Part shown: in pieces, positions 1 to 7,946 of the stretch
Layout: each line of letters starts with the position of its first letter
Position numbering within the stretch: the first letter of the stretch is position 1
Source of the DNA: Flagellimonas oceani
Lineage (GTDB): Bacteria; Bacteroidota; Bacteroidia; Flavobacteriales; Flavobacteriaceae
Reading direction: 5' to 3'
NCBI RefSeq assembly: GCF_011068285.1
Contig: NZ_CP049616.1
Span: 1,964,501 to 2,028,500 of the forward strand
DNA: 64,000 nt
Position numbers and translations under genes: made by a program
The notes under the pieces: generated by a model
What the model was told of the DNA's origin: nothing
What the model saw: only the letters and a program-made list of their open reading frames with translations
Databases searched by the model: none

Positions 1-708
1 TTTAGCTGCAACACAAAACAGTCCACAGATTCCAAGAAAGAAGCAATTGTGGAAACCCAATCCCCATCCGATACGTTGACCAAACATTTAAAACCGTTTA
101 AACAAGACCTGCCCACCATCGGGCTTTTAATGTACAACGGGGTGCTCCAAAGCGAAGTGGTAGCTACTTCCGACGTTTTCGCAAAACCATCGGCCGATGG
201 AGAACAACTCTTCAACGTTATCACCATAGCCGAGACAGAAAACCCAATAACCACCGAGGAGGGCATGCATTTTGTTCCCGATTATACCTTTGATGATTGC
301 CCTAAATTGACCGCTTTGTTCGTTCCCAGCGCTTATGATATGTATGCACAGGTGCACAATGAAAAAATAGTGGAATTCATCAAAAAGAAAAACAACGAAA
401 CCGAATATACGGTGAGCAACTGTGCCGGGGCACACCTCATTGGCGCGTCTGGAATTGCGGACGGAAAGAAAATCGTAACTTGGATAGGCGGTGGCAAACA
501 ACTTCAAAAGGATTACCCCAACTTAAAAGTTCAGGACGATAGTTTGGTAACCTTTGTGAAAGATGGAAAATTTTACTCGTCCAACGGCAACTTGGCAAGC
601 TATATATCCGCATTGAACCTTTTGGAAACCATGACAAGCAAAGAGCATCGCACATTTGTGGAAAGCTATTTATATTTGGACCGTCTCCAAAACTGGAAAG
701 AAGACTAG
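1..708 (+). CDS. DJ-1/PfpI family lipoprotein, 5' end outside window
   Basis: The reading frame is open from base 1, so the gene starts upstream of the window. The first visible residues are FSCNTKQST, a good lipobox remnant with Cys at window residue 3, so the mature protein is probably lipid-anchored in the periplasm. The GTG at 49 is then an internal valine codon, not a start. The rest is a DJ-1/PfpI (class I glutamine amidotransferase-like) fold: the nucleophile elbow NCAGAHL places the reactive Cys at about base 421, with an upstream strand LTALFVPSA and the later GNLASYISALNLLE helix typical of the family. Members act as chaperones, glyoxalases or amidase-like enzymes; which applies here cannot be told. 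It lies 21 bp before the sirtuin gene on the same strand. Confidence 0.8.
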   Translation, partial: FSCNTKQSTDSKKEAIVETQSPSDTLTKHLKPFKQDLPTIGLLMYNGVLQSEVVATSDVFAKPSADGEQLFNVITIAETENPITTEEGMHFVPDYTFDDCPKLTALFVPSAYDMYAQVHNEKIVEFIKKKNNETEYTVSNCAGAHLIGASGIADGKKIVTWIGGGKQLQKDYPNLKVQDDSLVTFVKDGKFYSSNGNLASYISALNLLETMTSKEHRTFVESYLYLDRLQNWKED

Positions 709-729
709 TTTTGAATAAAAACCAAGAAT

Positions 730-1425
730 ATGTCCAAACCAAAAATCGTAGTACTTACCGGAGCTGGAATGAGCGCCGAAAGCGGCCTCAAAACCTTTCG
801 TGACGAAAATGGACTTTGGGAAGGACACGATGTTATGGAAGTCGCATCGCCGCAAGGATTTGCCCGCAACCCAGAGTTGGTGCTTGAGTTTTACAACCAA
901 CGAAGAAGGCAATTATTGGAGGTTTCCCCAAACAAAGGCCATGTGGCACTGGCAGAACTGGAACAAGATTTTGATGTGAGCATTGTTACCCAAAATGTGG
1001 ACAATCTTCACGAACAGGCCGGGAGCTCCCATGTAGTGCACCTGCACGGGGAATTGTTCAAAGTTCGAAGCACAGTGGATGAAAACCATGTTCTGGATTG
1101 GAAAAAAGATTTGGTTTTGGGGAATTTGGACGATAATGGCCATCAGTTGCGACCACATATAGTGTGGTTCGGCGAAATGGTTCCAATGCTTGAAACTGCA
1201 GCGGAAATTACCCAAACAGCGGAAATATTGATCATTGTCGGCACTTCCATGCAGGTGTATCCAGCGGCAAGTCTGATTCATTATGCACCCAAACAAACAC
1301 CTATTTACTTTATTGATCCCAAACCCAATATCCGGTCCACCGATTTTGACAACCTTACCATCATCCCCAAAACCGCTGCAATCGGTATTACAGAATTGGC
1401 CGATCAACTTAAACATCGCAGATGA
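730..1425 (+). CDS. cobB: Sir2-family NAD-dependent protein deacylase (sirtuin class III)
   Basis: Predicted cytoplasmic sirtuin of 231 residues that removes acyl groups from lysine using NAD. Visible motifs are the NAD-binding GAGMSAESG at residues 11-19, TQNVDNLH at 87-94 and the catalytic His106 in HLHGE. Tyr55 and Arg58 form the Y-x-x-R pair that marks SIRT5-like desuccinylases and demalonylases, so acidic acyl groups are the likely substrates. The four zinc-binding cysteines of classical sirtuins are absent: the region after HGELFKV contains no Cys. The ATG at 730 gives a normal N-terminus. The stop overlaps the next gene by four bases, suggesting translational coupling. Confidence 0.88.
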   Translation: MSKPKIVVLTGAGMSAESGLKTFRDENGLWEGHDVMEVASPQGFARNPELVLEFYNQRRRQLLEVSPNKGHVALAELEQDFDVSIVTQNVDNLHEQAGSSHVVHLHGELFKVRSTVDENHVLDWKKDLVLGNLDDNGHQLRPHIVWFGEMVPMLETAAEITQTAEILIIVGTSMQVYPAASLIHYAPKQTPIYFIDPKPNIRSTDFDNLTIIPKTAAIGITELADQLKHRR

Positions 1426-1994
1426 ACCGTGAGGAACTTCATATTGCGCTTAATTCAGGAAGAATATCCAAATCTCAAATTGATGGATTGGTCAAGGAGT
1501 TGCAAGCAGCTCCACAACTGGCACAAACCCTCTATAATGAAGTTTTACTCGAAGACAAAAAAGGGACCTTCAACGCGAGTTGGACCTTCGACCATTTAAT
1601 GCGCAAGGAACTGCCCTATATCCTTCCCTTTATTGATGATTTTGTGGATGGTTTATCGGATTTAAAGTCCGAATCCTGCATTCGTCCCATCGCCCACGTT
1701 TGCGAAATGGTCAGCGAACGCTATTTCAAGAAAAAAGATCCCGTTTTCGTCCAAAATATTTCGGACAAACAGTTGAACAAAATGGTGACCTCTTGTTTTG
1801 ATTGGCTCATTGGCCCCATGAACGTTGCACCAAAGGTATTCGCCATGACAAGTCTTTATTATCTTGGGCTAAAGTTTGGTTGGGTGCATTCCGAACTCAA
1901 ACTGGTTTTGGAGGACAGCTACGCCTCGGGAACCACAGGATACAGGAACCGGGCAAAAAAAACTCTGGATAAGTTGGCCAAATTGGGTGTCTAA
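1422..1994 (+). CDS. conserved helical protein, function unknown
   Basis: A 190-residue soluble protein that looks almost entirely alpha-helical (ARM/HEAT-like), with no signal peptide or membrane segment. Its ATG overlaps the sirtuin stop in an ATGA junction, so both are likely translated from one mRNA. It ends 46 bp before purB. I recognise this as a conserved flavobacterial family often found beside purB, but no catalytic motif is visible. A role in sirtuin or purine metabolism would be guilt by association only. Confidence 0.7.
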   Translation: MNREELHIALNSGRISKSQIDGLVKELQAAPQLAQTLYNEVLLEDKKGTFNASWTFDHLMRKELPYILPFIDDFVDGLSDLKSESCIRPIAHVCEMVSERYFKKKDPVFVQNISDKQLNKMVTSCFDWLIGPMNVAPKVFAMTSLYYLGLKFGWVHSELKLVLEDSYASGTTGYRNRAKKTLDKLAKLGV

Positions 1995-2009
1995 ACCGCG
2001 GCGTTTAAG

Positions 2010-2017
2010 TATCTTTG
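2010..2017 (+). promoter_or_regulatory. -7 box of purB promoter
   Basis: TATCTTTG matches the Bacteroidota -7 consensus TAnnTTTG and lies 24 bp before the purB ATG, just after the preceding gene stops. This suggests purB has its own promoter in addition to read-through. Confidence 0.55.
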
Positions 2018-2040
2018 ACCCTTTCAAAATTTTCTGGACC

Positions 2041-3384
2041 ATGTCGCTGACACAACTAAACGCCATTTCGCCAATTGACGGTAGATATAGAAACAAAACC
2101 AAAGCCTTAAAAGACTATTTTTCGGAAGAGGCCCTGATCAAATACCGTGTTCAGGTAGAGATCGAGTATTTTATCGCACTTTGTGAAATTCCTTTGCCGC
2201 AACTGGCCGATTTCAATACAGCGCTGTTTCCTGAATTGCAGAAAATCTATCAAGAGTTTTCTACGGAAGATGCACAGGCCATCAAGGATATTGAAAAAAC
2301 CACCAACCACGATGTAAAGGCGGTTGAATACTTTATCAAGCAAAAGTTTGATGCCCTGAACCTTCAAAAATACAAGGAGTTTATCCACTTTGGGTTGACT
2401 TCCCAAGACATCAACAACACGGCCATTCCACTATCCATCAAGGAAGCCATGAACGATGTTTACGTACCCTCCTATTTGGAGGTTTTTGAAAAATTGAAGG
2501 AGCTGGCCAAGGAATGGGAAAACATCCCAATGTTGGCCCGAACGCACGGTCAACCTGCCTCCCCTACCCGTTTGGGCAAGGAAATCGATGTTTTTGTGGA
2601 ACGGTTCAAAGAGCAGTTCAATTTATTGAACGATATACCGAGCGCTGCCAAGTTTGGTGGTGCCACCGGAAACTACAACGCTCACAAAGTTGCCTATCCA
2701 ACAATTGATTGGAGGGCTTTCGGCAAACAATTTGTTCAGGAAAAACTGGGGTTGCACCACTCTTTCCCAACCACCCAAATTGAGCATTACGACCATATGG
2801 CCGCTTTGTTCGATTGTCTAAAACGAATCAATACTATTTTGATTGATCTGGATAGGGACATTTGGACCTACATATCCATGGATTATTTCAAACAGAAAAT
2901 AAAAAAGGGGGAAGTAGGCTCTTCGGCCATGCCGCACAAGGTAAACCCCATTGATTTTGAGAATTCTGAAGGGAATTTAGGTTTGGCCAATGCGGTTTTT
3001 GAACATTTATCGGCGAAATTGCCCATCTCTAGATTACAACGCGACCTTACGGACAGCACTGTTTTACGAAATGTCGGGGTGCCGTTCGCGCATACCCTTG
3101 TTGGGTTTCAATCGACCTTGAAAGGTTTGAACAAGTTGGTATTGAACCAATCCAAGTTCGAAGAGGATTTGGAAAATAATTGGGCCGTGGTTGCCGAGGC
3201 CATCCAGACCATTTTGCGAAGGGAAGGCTATCCGAACCCGTACGAAGCTCTAAAAGGATTGACGCGTACCAACGAAAAAATCAACCAAAAATCAATTGCA
3301 GATTTTATTGAGACCTTGAACGTTTCAGATGATATTAAAACTGAGTTGAAACAAATTACCCCGGCGAATTACACTGGGGTTTAG
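2041..3384 (+). CDS. purB: adenylosuccinate lyase
   Basis: Fumarase/aspartase-superfamily lyase acting twice in purine synthesis: it splits SAICAR to AICAR plus fumarate, and adenylosuccinate to AMP plus fumarate. Cytosolic homotetramer in the family. The signature GSSAMPHKVNP is at residues 293-303, TSQDINNTA starts near residue 120 and ARTHGQPASPT carries the catalytic His region. I chose the ATG at 2041 (447 residues, MSLTQLNAISPIDGRYR) because it fits the family N-terminus and follows a -7 box; the frame is open further upstream only over the previous gene. The last 103 bases (3281-3383) are repeated perfectly at 4530-4632, so the C-terminus has been duplicated or replaced by an insertion event. 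Confidence 0.96.
   Translation: MSLTQLNAISPIDGRYRNKTKALKDYFSEEALIKYRVQVEIEYFIALCEIPLPQLADFNTALFPELQKIYQEFSTEDAQAIKDIEKTTNHDVKAVEYFIKQKFDALNLQKYKEFIHFGLTSQDINNTAIPLSIKEAMNDVYVPSYLEVFEKLKELAKEWENIPMLARTHGQPASPTRLGKEIDVFVERFKEQFNLLNDIPSAAKFGGATGNYNAHKVAYPTIDWRAFGKQFVQEKLGLHHSFPTTQIEHYDHMAALFDCLKRINTILIDLDRDIWTYISMDYFKQKIKKGEVGSSAMPHKVNPIDFENSEGNLGLANAVFEHLSAKLPISRLQRDLTDSTVLRNVGVPFAHTLVGFQSTLKGLNKLVLNQSKFEEDLENNWAVVAEAIQTILRREGYPNPYEALKGLTRTNEKINQKSIADFIETLNVSDDIKTELKQITPANYTGV
3281..3383 (+). repeat. 103-bp direct repeat, copy 1 (purB 3' end)
   Basis: These 103 bases encode the last 33-34 residues of PurB and are identical to 4530-4632. Identity stops at the third base of the stop codon (TAG here, TAA in copy 2). 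The unit between repeat starts is 1249 bp. Confidence 0.95.
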
Positions 3385-3441
3385 TTTGGCTCCATAAAAG
3401 CGAATTGTATTGACTCTCCCGTTAGGTTTATTTTCCAAAAC

Positions 3442-4299
3442 CTAGGTTCCTTGAAAACATAAAGCAAATTGTTGTTTGTGTTTGGAACAATAAAATATAT
3501 ATGAAGTCCAGCAATCCCCCCAATTATATTTTACAATTTGGGTAGGTGAAATTTGCAATAATAGCTCCATTGGGGATTCACAAATGGTACAACTAGGTGT
3601 CTCATCTGGCCCGTTGCACCAATATGGATAACCCCCAAGCATAACTCCTTTATTTCTCAAATGTGGGTTTTGCTTAAAGCCAACCAGGGTACCGGCAGCT
3701 TTTTCAATATTGTCCACCTTGTCCCAATATTCCCCTGTAACTCTATTTGTCTCAGGGTCAATCAATTTGTTCATGTCGCTCCAAATAACGGGTATGTACA
3801 ATTCAAACCCTACAAAATCCGGAAAACTATCTTCCAAAATCGACTCCACCTGCTGCTCTTTGATCAGTAGTTCTTTAGGGTCACCGTAATCCGGTAAAGG
3901 GATTAAAAAGGCATCTTCGGTCTTTAATGTTTCATATGCAAAGATTTTCCAACCTAATGCCGTTTCCGTTTCATCATTAAACGATACCGATGTTCGAGAT
4001 AGCGCAGTATTACATGAGTGGCAATAAAAAAAAGAAAAAAAATGGAATGGAGAAGCGTGTAAATATGAAGAGGAATGGACTTGTCCAATAAATGTCATAG
4101 GCCATTCACATGCTTTACAAATTGGCCATTCCATTCCAACTTTTCCAGCAGGTTGACCACCAAAACGGGTAGCCAATATATCCTTGGACCAACCTTCTTG
4201 GTCCTTAGCAATCAATTTCGTCCGCTTTTTAATTAAATGATGGTATTTATTTAAAAAGTTCCCTGCCATCCATAATCTAGATTTATTTCCTAGCGGCAA
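3442..4299 (-). CDS. cysteine-rich zinc-ribbon-like protein (DUF1963/PDCD2-like), island cargo
   Basis: A 285-residue soluble protein with no signal peptide. It has two similar halves: WPICKACEWPMTFIGQV near the N-terminus, and SCTICESPMELLLQI followed by FYCSKHKQQFALCFQ near the C-terminus. A further CHSC pair sits between them. This C-x-x-C plus M-x-x-x-x-Q pattern recalls DUF1963 and PDCD2-type proteins and suggests bound zinc. No catalytic residues are evident. DUF1963-like proteins are often orphan immunity-type or housekeeping proteins of unknown role, so function is left open. It is the only complete gene inside the insertion bounded by the purB-tail repeats and runs opposite to purB. 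The start could also be the ATG ten codons further in. Confidence 0.65.
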   Translation of the reverse strand: MPLGNKSRLWMAGNFLNKYHHLIKKRTKLIAKDQEGWSKDILATRFGGQPAGKVGMEWPICKACEWPMTFIGQVHSSSYLHASPFHFFSFFYCHSCNTALSRTSVSFNDETETALGWKIFAYETLKTEDAFLIPLPDYGDPKELLIKEQQVESILEDSFPDFVGFELYIPVIWSDMNKLIDPETNRVTGEYWDKVDNIEKAAGTLVGFKQNPHLRNKGVMLGGYPYWCNGPDETPSCTICESPMELLLQISPTQIVKYNWGDCWTSYIFYCSKHKQQFALCFQGT

Positions 4300-4384
4300 T
4301 TTACGCAGACCTTCCAGTAAAATTTATTTCAGTCTCAAATTGGCTGAAATTAACTTATGAAGAGGTAATGACTTGCAACTATAG

Positions 4385-4633
4385 AACTTAATTTATCTAC
4401 GCTATTATTTTAGTGAAAAAGATGCCTCTAAGCTGGCAGGCAATGGTGAAGTTAGAATTTTATACAATAAAATCCAACTAAAGCCTTTAGGTCAAGGAAT
4501 ACTCAGTTTTTTTATGGGCTTACACCAATTCAACCAAAAATCAATTGCAGATTTTATTGAGACCTTGAACGTTTCAGATGATATTAAAACTGAGTTGAAA
4601 CAAATTACCCCGGCGAATTACACTGGGGTTTAA
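4385..4633 (+). pseudogene. gene fragment fused in frame to the duplicated purB tail
   Basis: A stop-free frame runs from 4385 into the second purB-tail copy and ends at its TAA (4631-4633). The first ~48 codons (including YYFSEKDASKLAGNGEVRI and PLGQGILSFFMGLHQF) are protein-like but not purB-like, then NQKSIADFIETLN continues exactly in the PurB reading frame. No credible start precedes it. I read this as a truncated foreign coding end joined to a purB tail, or as the outer end of the inserted unit. The foreign part is not recognised. Confidence 0.4.
4530..4632 (+). repeat. 103-bp direct repeat, copy 2 (detached purB tail)
   Basis: Identical to 3281-3383. It lies 24 bp before the stop codon of the convergent mscS gene, which was presumably the original neighbour of purB. 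The two copies therefore bracket an insertion of about 1.1 kb. Confidence 0.95.
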
Positions 4634-4656
4634 TATCTTAAGGGAAGCGGAGATAA

Positions 4657-5472
4657 TCAACCTCCTTTTTGCACCTGTACGCGATGCGGGTAAGGAATTT
4701 CAATACCTGCTTCGTCAAGAGCGACTTTACTGTTTTCATAGGTAGCAAAATAAACATCCCAATAATCTTCCGGTTTGCAGAAGGGACGTACGGCAAAATT
4801 CACGGAGCTGTCCGCCAGTTCCAAAACATTTACGGAGGGTGCAGGATCTTCGAGCACTTTATCGTTCGAGGTCAACACCTTTAACAGTACTTCTTTGGTT
4901 TTTTTGATATCCTCGTCATATCCTACCCCTATAACGGTATCGACCCTAACTTTTCCTTCCGCGGTATAATTGATGATGTTTCCATTGGCCATGGCACCGT
5001 TGGGAACAATGGCCAGTCTATTTTGAGGGGTAACCAATTTTGTGGTGAATATTTCGATGCCCTTTACCCTGCCCAAAACATCTTGTGCCTCGATAAGGTC
5101 GCCGATTTTGTACGGCTTAAAAATCATGATGAGCACTCCTCCCGCAAAATTGGAGAGCGAACCTTGCAGCGCCAAACCTACCGCGAGACCCGCAGCAGCT
5201 ATGACCGCGGCAAAAGTGGTAACATCCACCCCCAGTCTGGAAATTACTATGATTATCAAGAACACTTTTAACGCCCAAGAAAACAGGTTCAGTAAAAATT
5301 TCTGCAGGGATTGGTCGTACTTGCTTTTGGACATCACCTTTCGGGTACCCTTGATTATTTTATTTACCACCCACATTCCCACCAAATAAATGATGAGGGC
5401 GGTAACCAGTTTGGGGCCAAATTCTTTTGCCAATTCAATTGCGTAATCGAACCATTCTTGTGCTTTTTCCAT
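4657..5472 (-). CDS. mscS: small-conductance mechanosensitive channel, MscS family
   Basis: Inner-membrane channel of 271 residues that opens on membrane tension to release solutes under hypo-osmotic shock. It has the minimal three-helix MscS layout: TM1 about residues 18-38, TM2 about 66-82, and a pore-lining TM3 rich in Ala and Gly (VIAAAGLAVGLALQGSLSNF) leading into the beta domain with GDLIEAQDVLGRVKGIEIFTT and VPNGAMANGNIIN. Length agrees with the E. coli type. It is transcribed towards purB; the purB-tail insertion lies just beyond its 3' end. Confidence 0.94.
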   Translation of the reverse strand: MEKAQEWFDYAIELAKEFGPKLVTALIIYLVGMWVVNKIIKGTRKVMSKSKYDQSLQKFLLNLFSWALKVFLIIIVISRLGVDVTTFAAVIAAAGLAVGLALQGSLSNFAGGVLIMIFKPYKIGDLIEAQDVLGRVKGIEIFTTKLVTPQNRLAIVPNGAMANGNIINYTAEGKVRVDTVIGVGYDEDIKKTKEVLLKVLTSNDKVLEDPAPSVNVLELADSSVNFAVRPFCKPEDYWDVYFATYENSKVALDEAGIEIPYPHRVQVQKGG

Positions 5473-5540
5473 AGGGGTTGGTTTTGTTAGTGTTCTTATT
5501 ATGAGACACTAAGATACTAAACAAGGTCACGTTTTATGCA

Positions 5541-5571
5541 ATAATAAAAAAGGGCGACATTTGTCGCCCTT
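5541..5571 (-). terminator. rho-independent terminator of the sigma/DUF4252 operon
   Basis: A perfect 10-bp stem (5550-5559 with 5562-5571, core GGGCGACA/TGTCGCCC) with a two-base loop. On the minus strand the stem is followed by a T-rich tract (A-run at 5541-5551 on plus). It sits directly behind the minus-strand gene ending at 5598. Confidence 0.8.
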
Positions 5572-5597
5572 GTAAAACTTTCTTGTTACCGTTGGTT

Positions 5598-6137
5598 TCA
5601 GCCTTTTAGAAAATCCCCTATTTCACCAAGTCCTTCCCCTTTGTAATCGGATTTTTGAATGGCCTGCATTAATTGGATAATATGCGCCGGGTTCATGTTT
5701 TTTCCCAATACGCGTACCAAGGCAAAGCCTTTGTCGTCGCTATCCCCATAAATAATGACCTCATCTATGGCATCCTCATCGCCCAAGTATTTAATGACGC
5801 CCTTGCCATATTTTGAATTGATTTTCATCAATTCCACAAAGTCATCCCCTTTCAGGATTTCACGTACTTTTTTCTTCTCCATTTCGTATTCCACTTCGTT
5901 CTCTGCATTTTTCTTGAATGCCAACAGATTGAACTTACGAAGCGATTCGATGGCTTCCTTTTGCGTCGGGTTCAGTTCCTCCTCGTTCAATTTGAGGATG
6001 CTCGCCGGAACATCTATGGACAAAAAGTTGGGATTCTCCGAATTGTCCACATAATATTCCTGTAGACTTGGCTGCGATGCGCATGAAGCTAAGAGTACCG
6101 CTCCGGCCACCAACATGGTTTTAATAATATGTTTCAT
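5598..6137 (-). CDS. DUF4252 lipoprotein
   Basis: A 179-residue protein with a lipoprotein signal (KTMLVAGAVLLASCASQ, Cys19), so it is expected at the periplasmic face of a membrane. The mature part matches the DUF4252 family common in Bacteroidota, including the region that ends IYGDSDDKGFALVRVLGKNMNPAHIIQ. Biochemical role unknown. It is the last gene of a four-gene operon with an ECF sigma factor, an anti-sigma-like protein and a second DUF4252 protein, and is followed by a strong terminator. The two DUF4252 genes probably arose by tandem duplication. Confidence 0.82.
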   Translation of the reverse strand: MKHIIKTMLVAGAVLLASCASQPSLQEYYVDNSENPNFLSIDVPASILKLNEEELNPTQKEAIESLRKFNLLAFKKNAENEVEYEMEKKKVREILKGDDFVELMKINSKYGKGVIKYLGDEDAIDEVIIYGDSDDKGFALVRVLGKNMNPAHIIQLMQAIQKSDYKGEGLGEIGDFLKG

Positions 6138-6250
6138 CTTTTCTATGTTTTTGATTGATTCCGTAACCTAAAAATCGGTTGACAATAATTAGTTGGCTTT
6201 AATTGTGCTTTGTTACAATCACCGACCCACTATTGTCAACCGTGGTATGA

Positions 6251-6790
6251 TTAATTCTTCTTCCCTGCTTCGTTGAGCTCTTCGGGCAAGTTCATTTTTT
6301 TGGTCAACGAACCGATTTTGTTCAGGTCGATATCCCCGGTAAGGGACAGGATGACCGTTTCGAACTTTCTGCCGTTCGCCTCAACATCTCCCATACCTGT
6401 CACGAACATAAGCAGTTCGCTAACGTGGTCGGCATCCCTGCCTTCTTTAATGTAGAACTTGACATTGGCATCTTTGTCCTTAACCCGCATCAATTCCTCC
6501 ATTTTGGAAGACCTAAGATAGCTGTCCACAGAAGACTTCATGTTCTCTCCTATTTTCTTGTCCTCGGTAGTGAAGACCTTCAGGCTTTTCAGGCTACTTG
6601 CAATATCCATAAAATCCTGTGCTTCGGGGTCATCGACCTCCACATCGATTTTTGCCAGCAGGTTGAACATACTTTTGTTCACCACTACGGATGTAACTTC
6701 ATCCAAATCCTCAAATTGGTCAAAAAGGGATTGTGAAAAACCTGCCAAGGGCAACAATGCCATTACTGTGATTAAAATATACTTCTTCAT
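6251..6790 (-). CDS. DUF4252 secreted protein
   Basis: A 179-residue DUF4252 family member with a Sec signal peptide (MKKYILITVMALLPLAGFSQS) but no lipobox, so it is probably soluble in the periplasm, unlike its lipoprotein neighbour of the same length. Its family block is FETVILSLTGDIDLNKIGSLTKKM. It starts 14 bp after the anti-sigma-like gene stops, so it is in the same transcript. Likely an output of the sigma factor or a modulator of its signal; this is inference. Confidence 0.82.
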   Translation of the reverse strand: MKKYILITVMALLPLAGFSQSLFDQFEDLDEVTSVVVNKSMFNLLAKIDVEVDDPEAQDFMDIASSLKSLKVFTTEDKKIGENMKSSVDSYLRSSKMEELMRVKDKDANVKFYIKEGRDADHVSELLMFVTGMGDVEANGRKFETVILSLTGDIDLNKIGSLTKKMNLPEELNEAGKKN

Positions 6791-6803
6791 CTTGTTTCGT
6801 TTT

Positions 6804-7238
6804 TTAATTGTTGTTGTAAATTTTCTCTTTCGCTTCTTCGAACTCTTTTAAGTAGGCCACCTTTTCTGTTCCGCGGCTAAAATTTTCTGCTAAGAGTTCA
6901 AAAGCCTTTTTGGTTTCTTGGTAAGCGTATTCCGCTTTTTGTTCCTCCAAACGCTTTGTTTCTTGGTACTGATTACCAAAATAAATACCGAAGGTCAAAA
7001 CTACTGCCGCTGCAACGGATAGCCACTTGTAATAGTTTACTCTAGGTTTTAATGGTACCTGCTTGGTGTACTTTTCTTCCTTCGCCATGGAGAAGTAGTT
7101 GAACATAGGTTTGTACTGCTCCAAGTGAGGTGCGACCTCATCTTGTGAAAAATACGCCCTAAGTGTTCTTTCCTCGTCCACTGTTGCAGTGGCCTCGAAA
7201 TACTTCTCCAATATTTTTTCTATGTTACCCAATTCCAT
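6804..7238 (-). CDS. single-pass membrane protein, probable anti-sigma factor
   Basis: 144 residues: a cytoplasmic N-terminal part (1-68), one membrane helix (about 71-88, WLSVAAAVVLTFGIYFG) and a charged, helical extracytoplasmic tail (about 95-144). This N-in, C-out layout is that of anti-sigma factors, although no zinc-binding anti-sigma motif (HxxxCxxC) is present. The ATG overlaps the end of the ECF sigma gene by 14 bases, the usual arrangement for a sigma/anti-sigma pair. Function is inferred from topology and position. Confidence 0.65.
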   Translation of the reverse strand: MELGNIEKILEKYFEATATVDEERTLRAYFSQDEVAPHLEQYKPMFNYFSMAKEEKYTKQVPLKPRVNYYKWLSVAAAVVLTFGIYFGNQYQETKRLEEQKAEYAYQETKKAFELLAENFSRGTEKVAYLKEFEEAKEKIYNNN

Positions 7239-7734
7239 AGCTGTGTTTTTTTATTAATTCGTCCCTAACTGTTTTTCTCGCCCTCGACAGTGCTACGCGC
7301 ACTGCTGTGGGTTTCATGTCCAAGAGTTCGCATATCTCGTCGAACTCGTATTGCTCTACATCCCGTAGCTGCAATATCATTTTTTGTTGTTCTGGCAGTT
7401 CCTCCATAATCCGTTCCATCCAACTTATGCTGTCCTCGGCCTCCAATTGTTTCTGTAGGGAGGTGTTCTCATCGCTGTAGTTACTATGGACCAATTTTAG
7501 GTTTCCTGCTTGCTTGGACTTTAAACGGTCCAAACAAAAGTTTTTGGTCATCGTCATGGCAAAGGCCTCTACATTTTTGTACTTTGACATGGACTCGTTC
7601 TTTGACCAAAGCTTCAACAAAATTTCCTGAGTGGCGTCTTCCGCTTCTTCCCTGGAAACCAACAGTCGCTTTGCGAGCCTGTACAGTTTGTCCTGAAAGG
7701 GCAATACCACATTTAAAAATTCTGTTTGTTTCAT
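7225..7734 (-). CDS. ECF-type RNA polymerase sigma factor
   Basis: A 169-residue sigma-70 family ECF factor with only regions 2 and 4. Region 2 carries EEAEDATQEILLKLWSKN, and region 4 is a helix-turn-helix with FDEICELLDMKPTAVRVALSRARK. It directs RNA polymerase to a restricted set of promoters, likely including its own operon. It is the first gene of sigma, anti-sigma-like, DUF4252, DUF4252. The signal is unknown; envelope state is plausible because all the downstream products are membrane-bound or secreted. Confidence 0.9.
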   Translation of the reverse strand: MKQTEFLNVVLPFQDKLYRLAKRLLVSREEAEDATQEILLKLWSKNESMSKYKNVEAFAMTMTKNFCLDRLKSKQAGNLKLVHSNYSDENTSLQKQLEAEDSISWMERIMEELPEQQKMILQLRDVEQYEFDEICELLDMKPTAVRVALSRARKTVRDELIKKHSYGIG

Positions 7735-7902
7735 TTGGTTGTCTTAGTTGTTTTGTGCCGTTAATATCGACTTACACTATCCAGACGATACATATCGAAA
7801 ATTGTTACAAAAAATTTGCTATCTGCCTATATAAGCCTATTTTGCAAAGGAAATTTGCATGGTTTACCATGTAATTTTACTCAATCCAACCTACACCTCT
7901 GA

Positions 7903-7910
7903 TAAATTTG
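7903..7910 (+). promoter_or_regulatory. -7 box of the S41 peptidase gene
   Basis: TAAATTTG fits TAnnTTTG and lies 37 bp before the ATG at 7947. No convincing -33 TTG was found at standard spacing. Confidence 0.4.
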
Positions 7911-7946
7911 GAACAAAATTTGAGTAAATTCATTAAAAATTAAGCT

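Noticed and set aside
1876..2040. Upstream extension of purB in an open frame
   Set aside because: It overlaps the preceding gene in another frame, and the ATG at 2041 gives the family N-terminus behind a -7 box.
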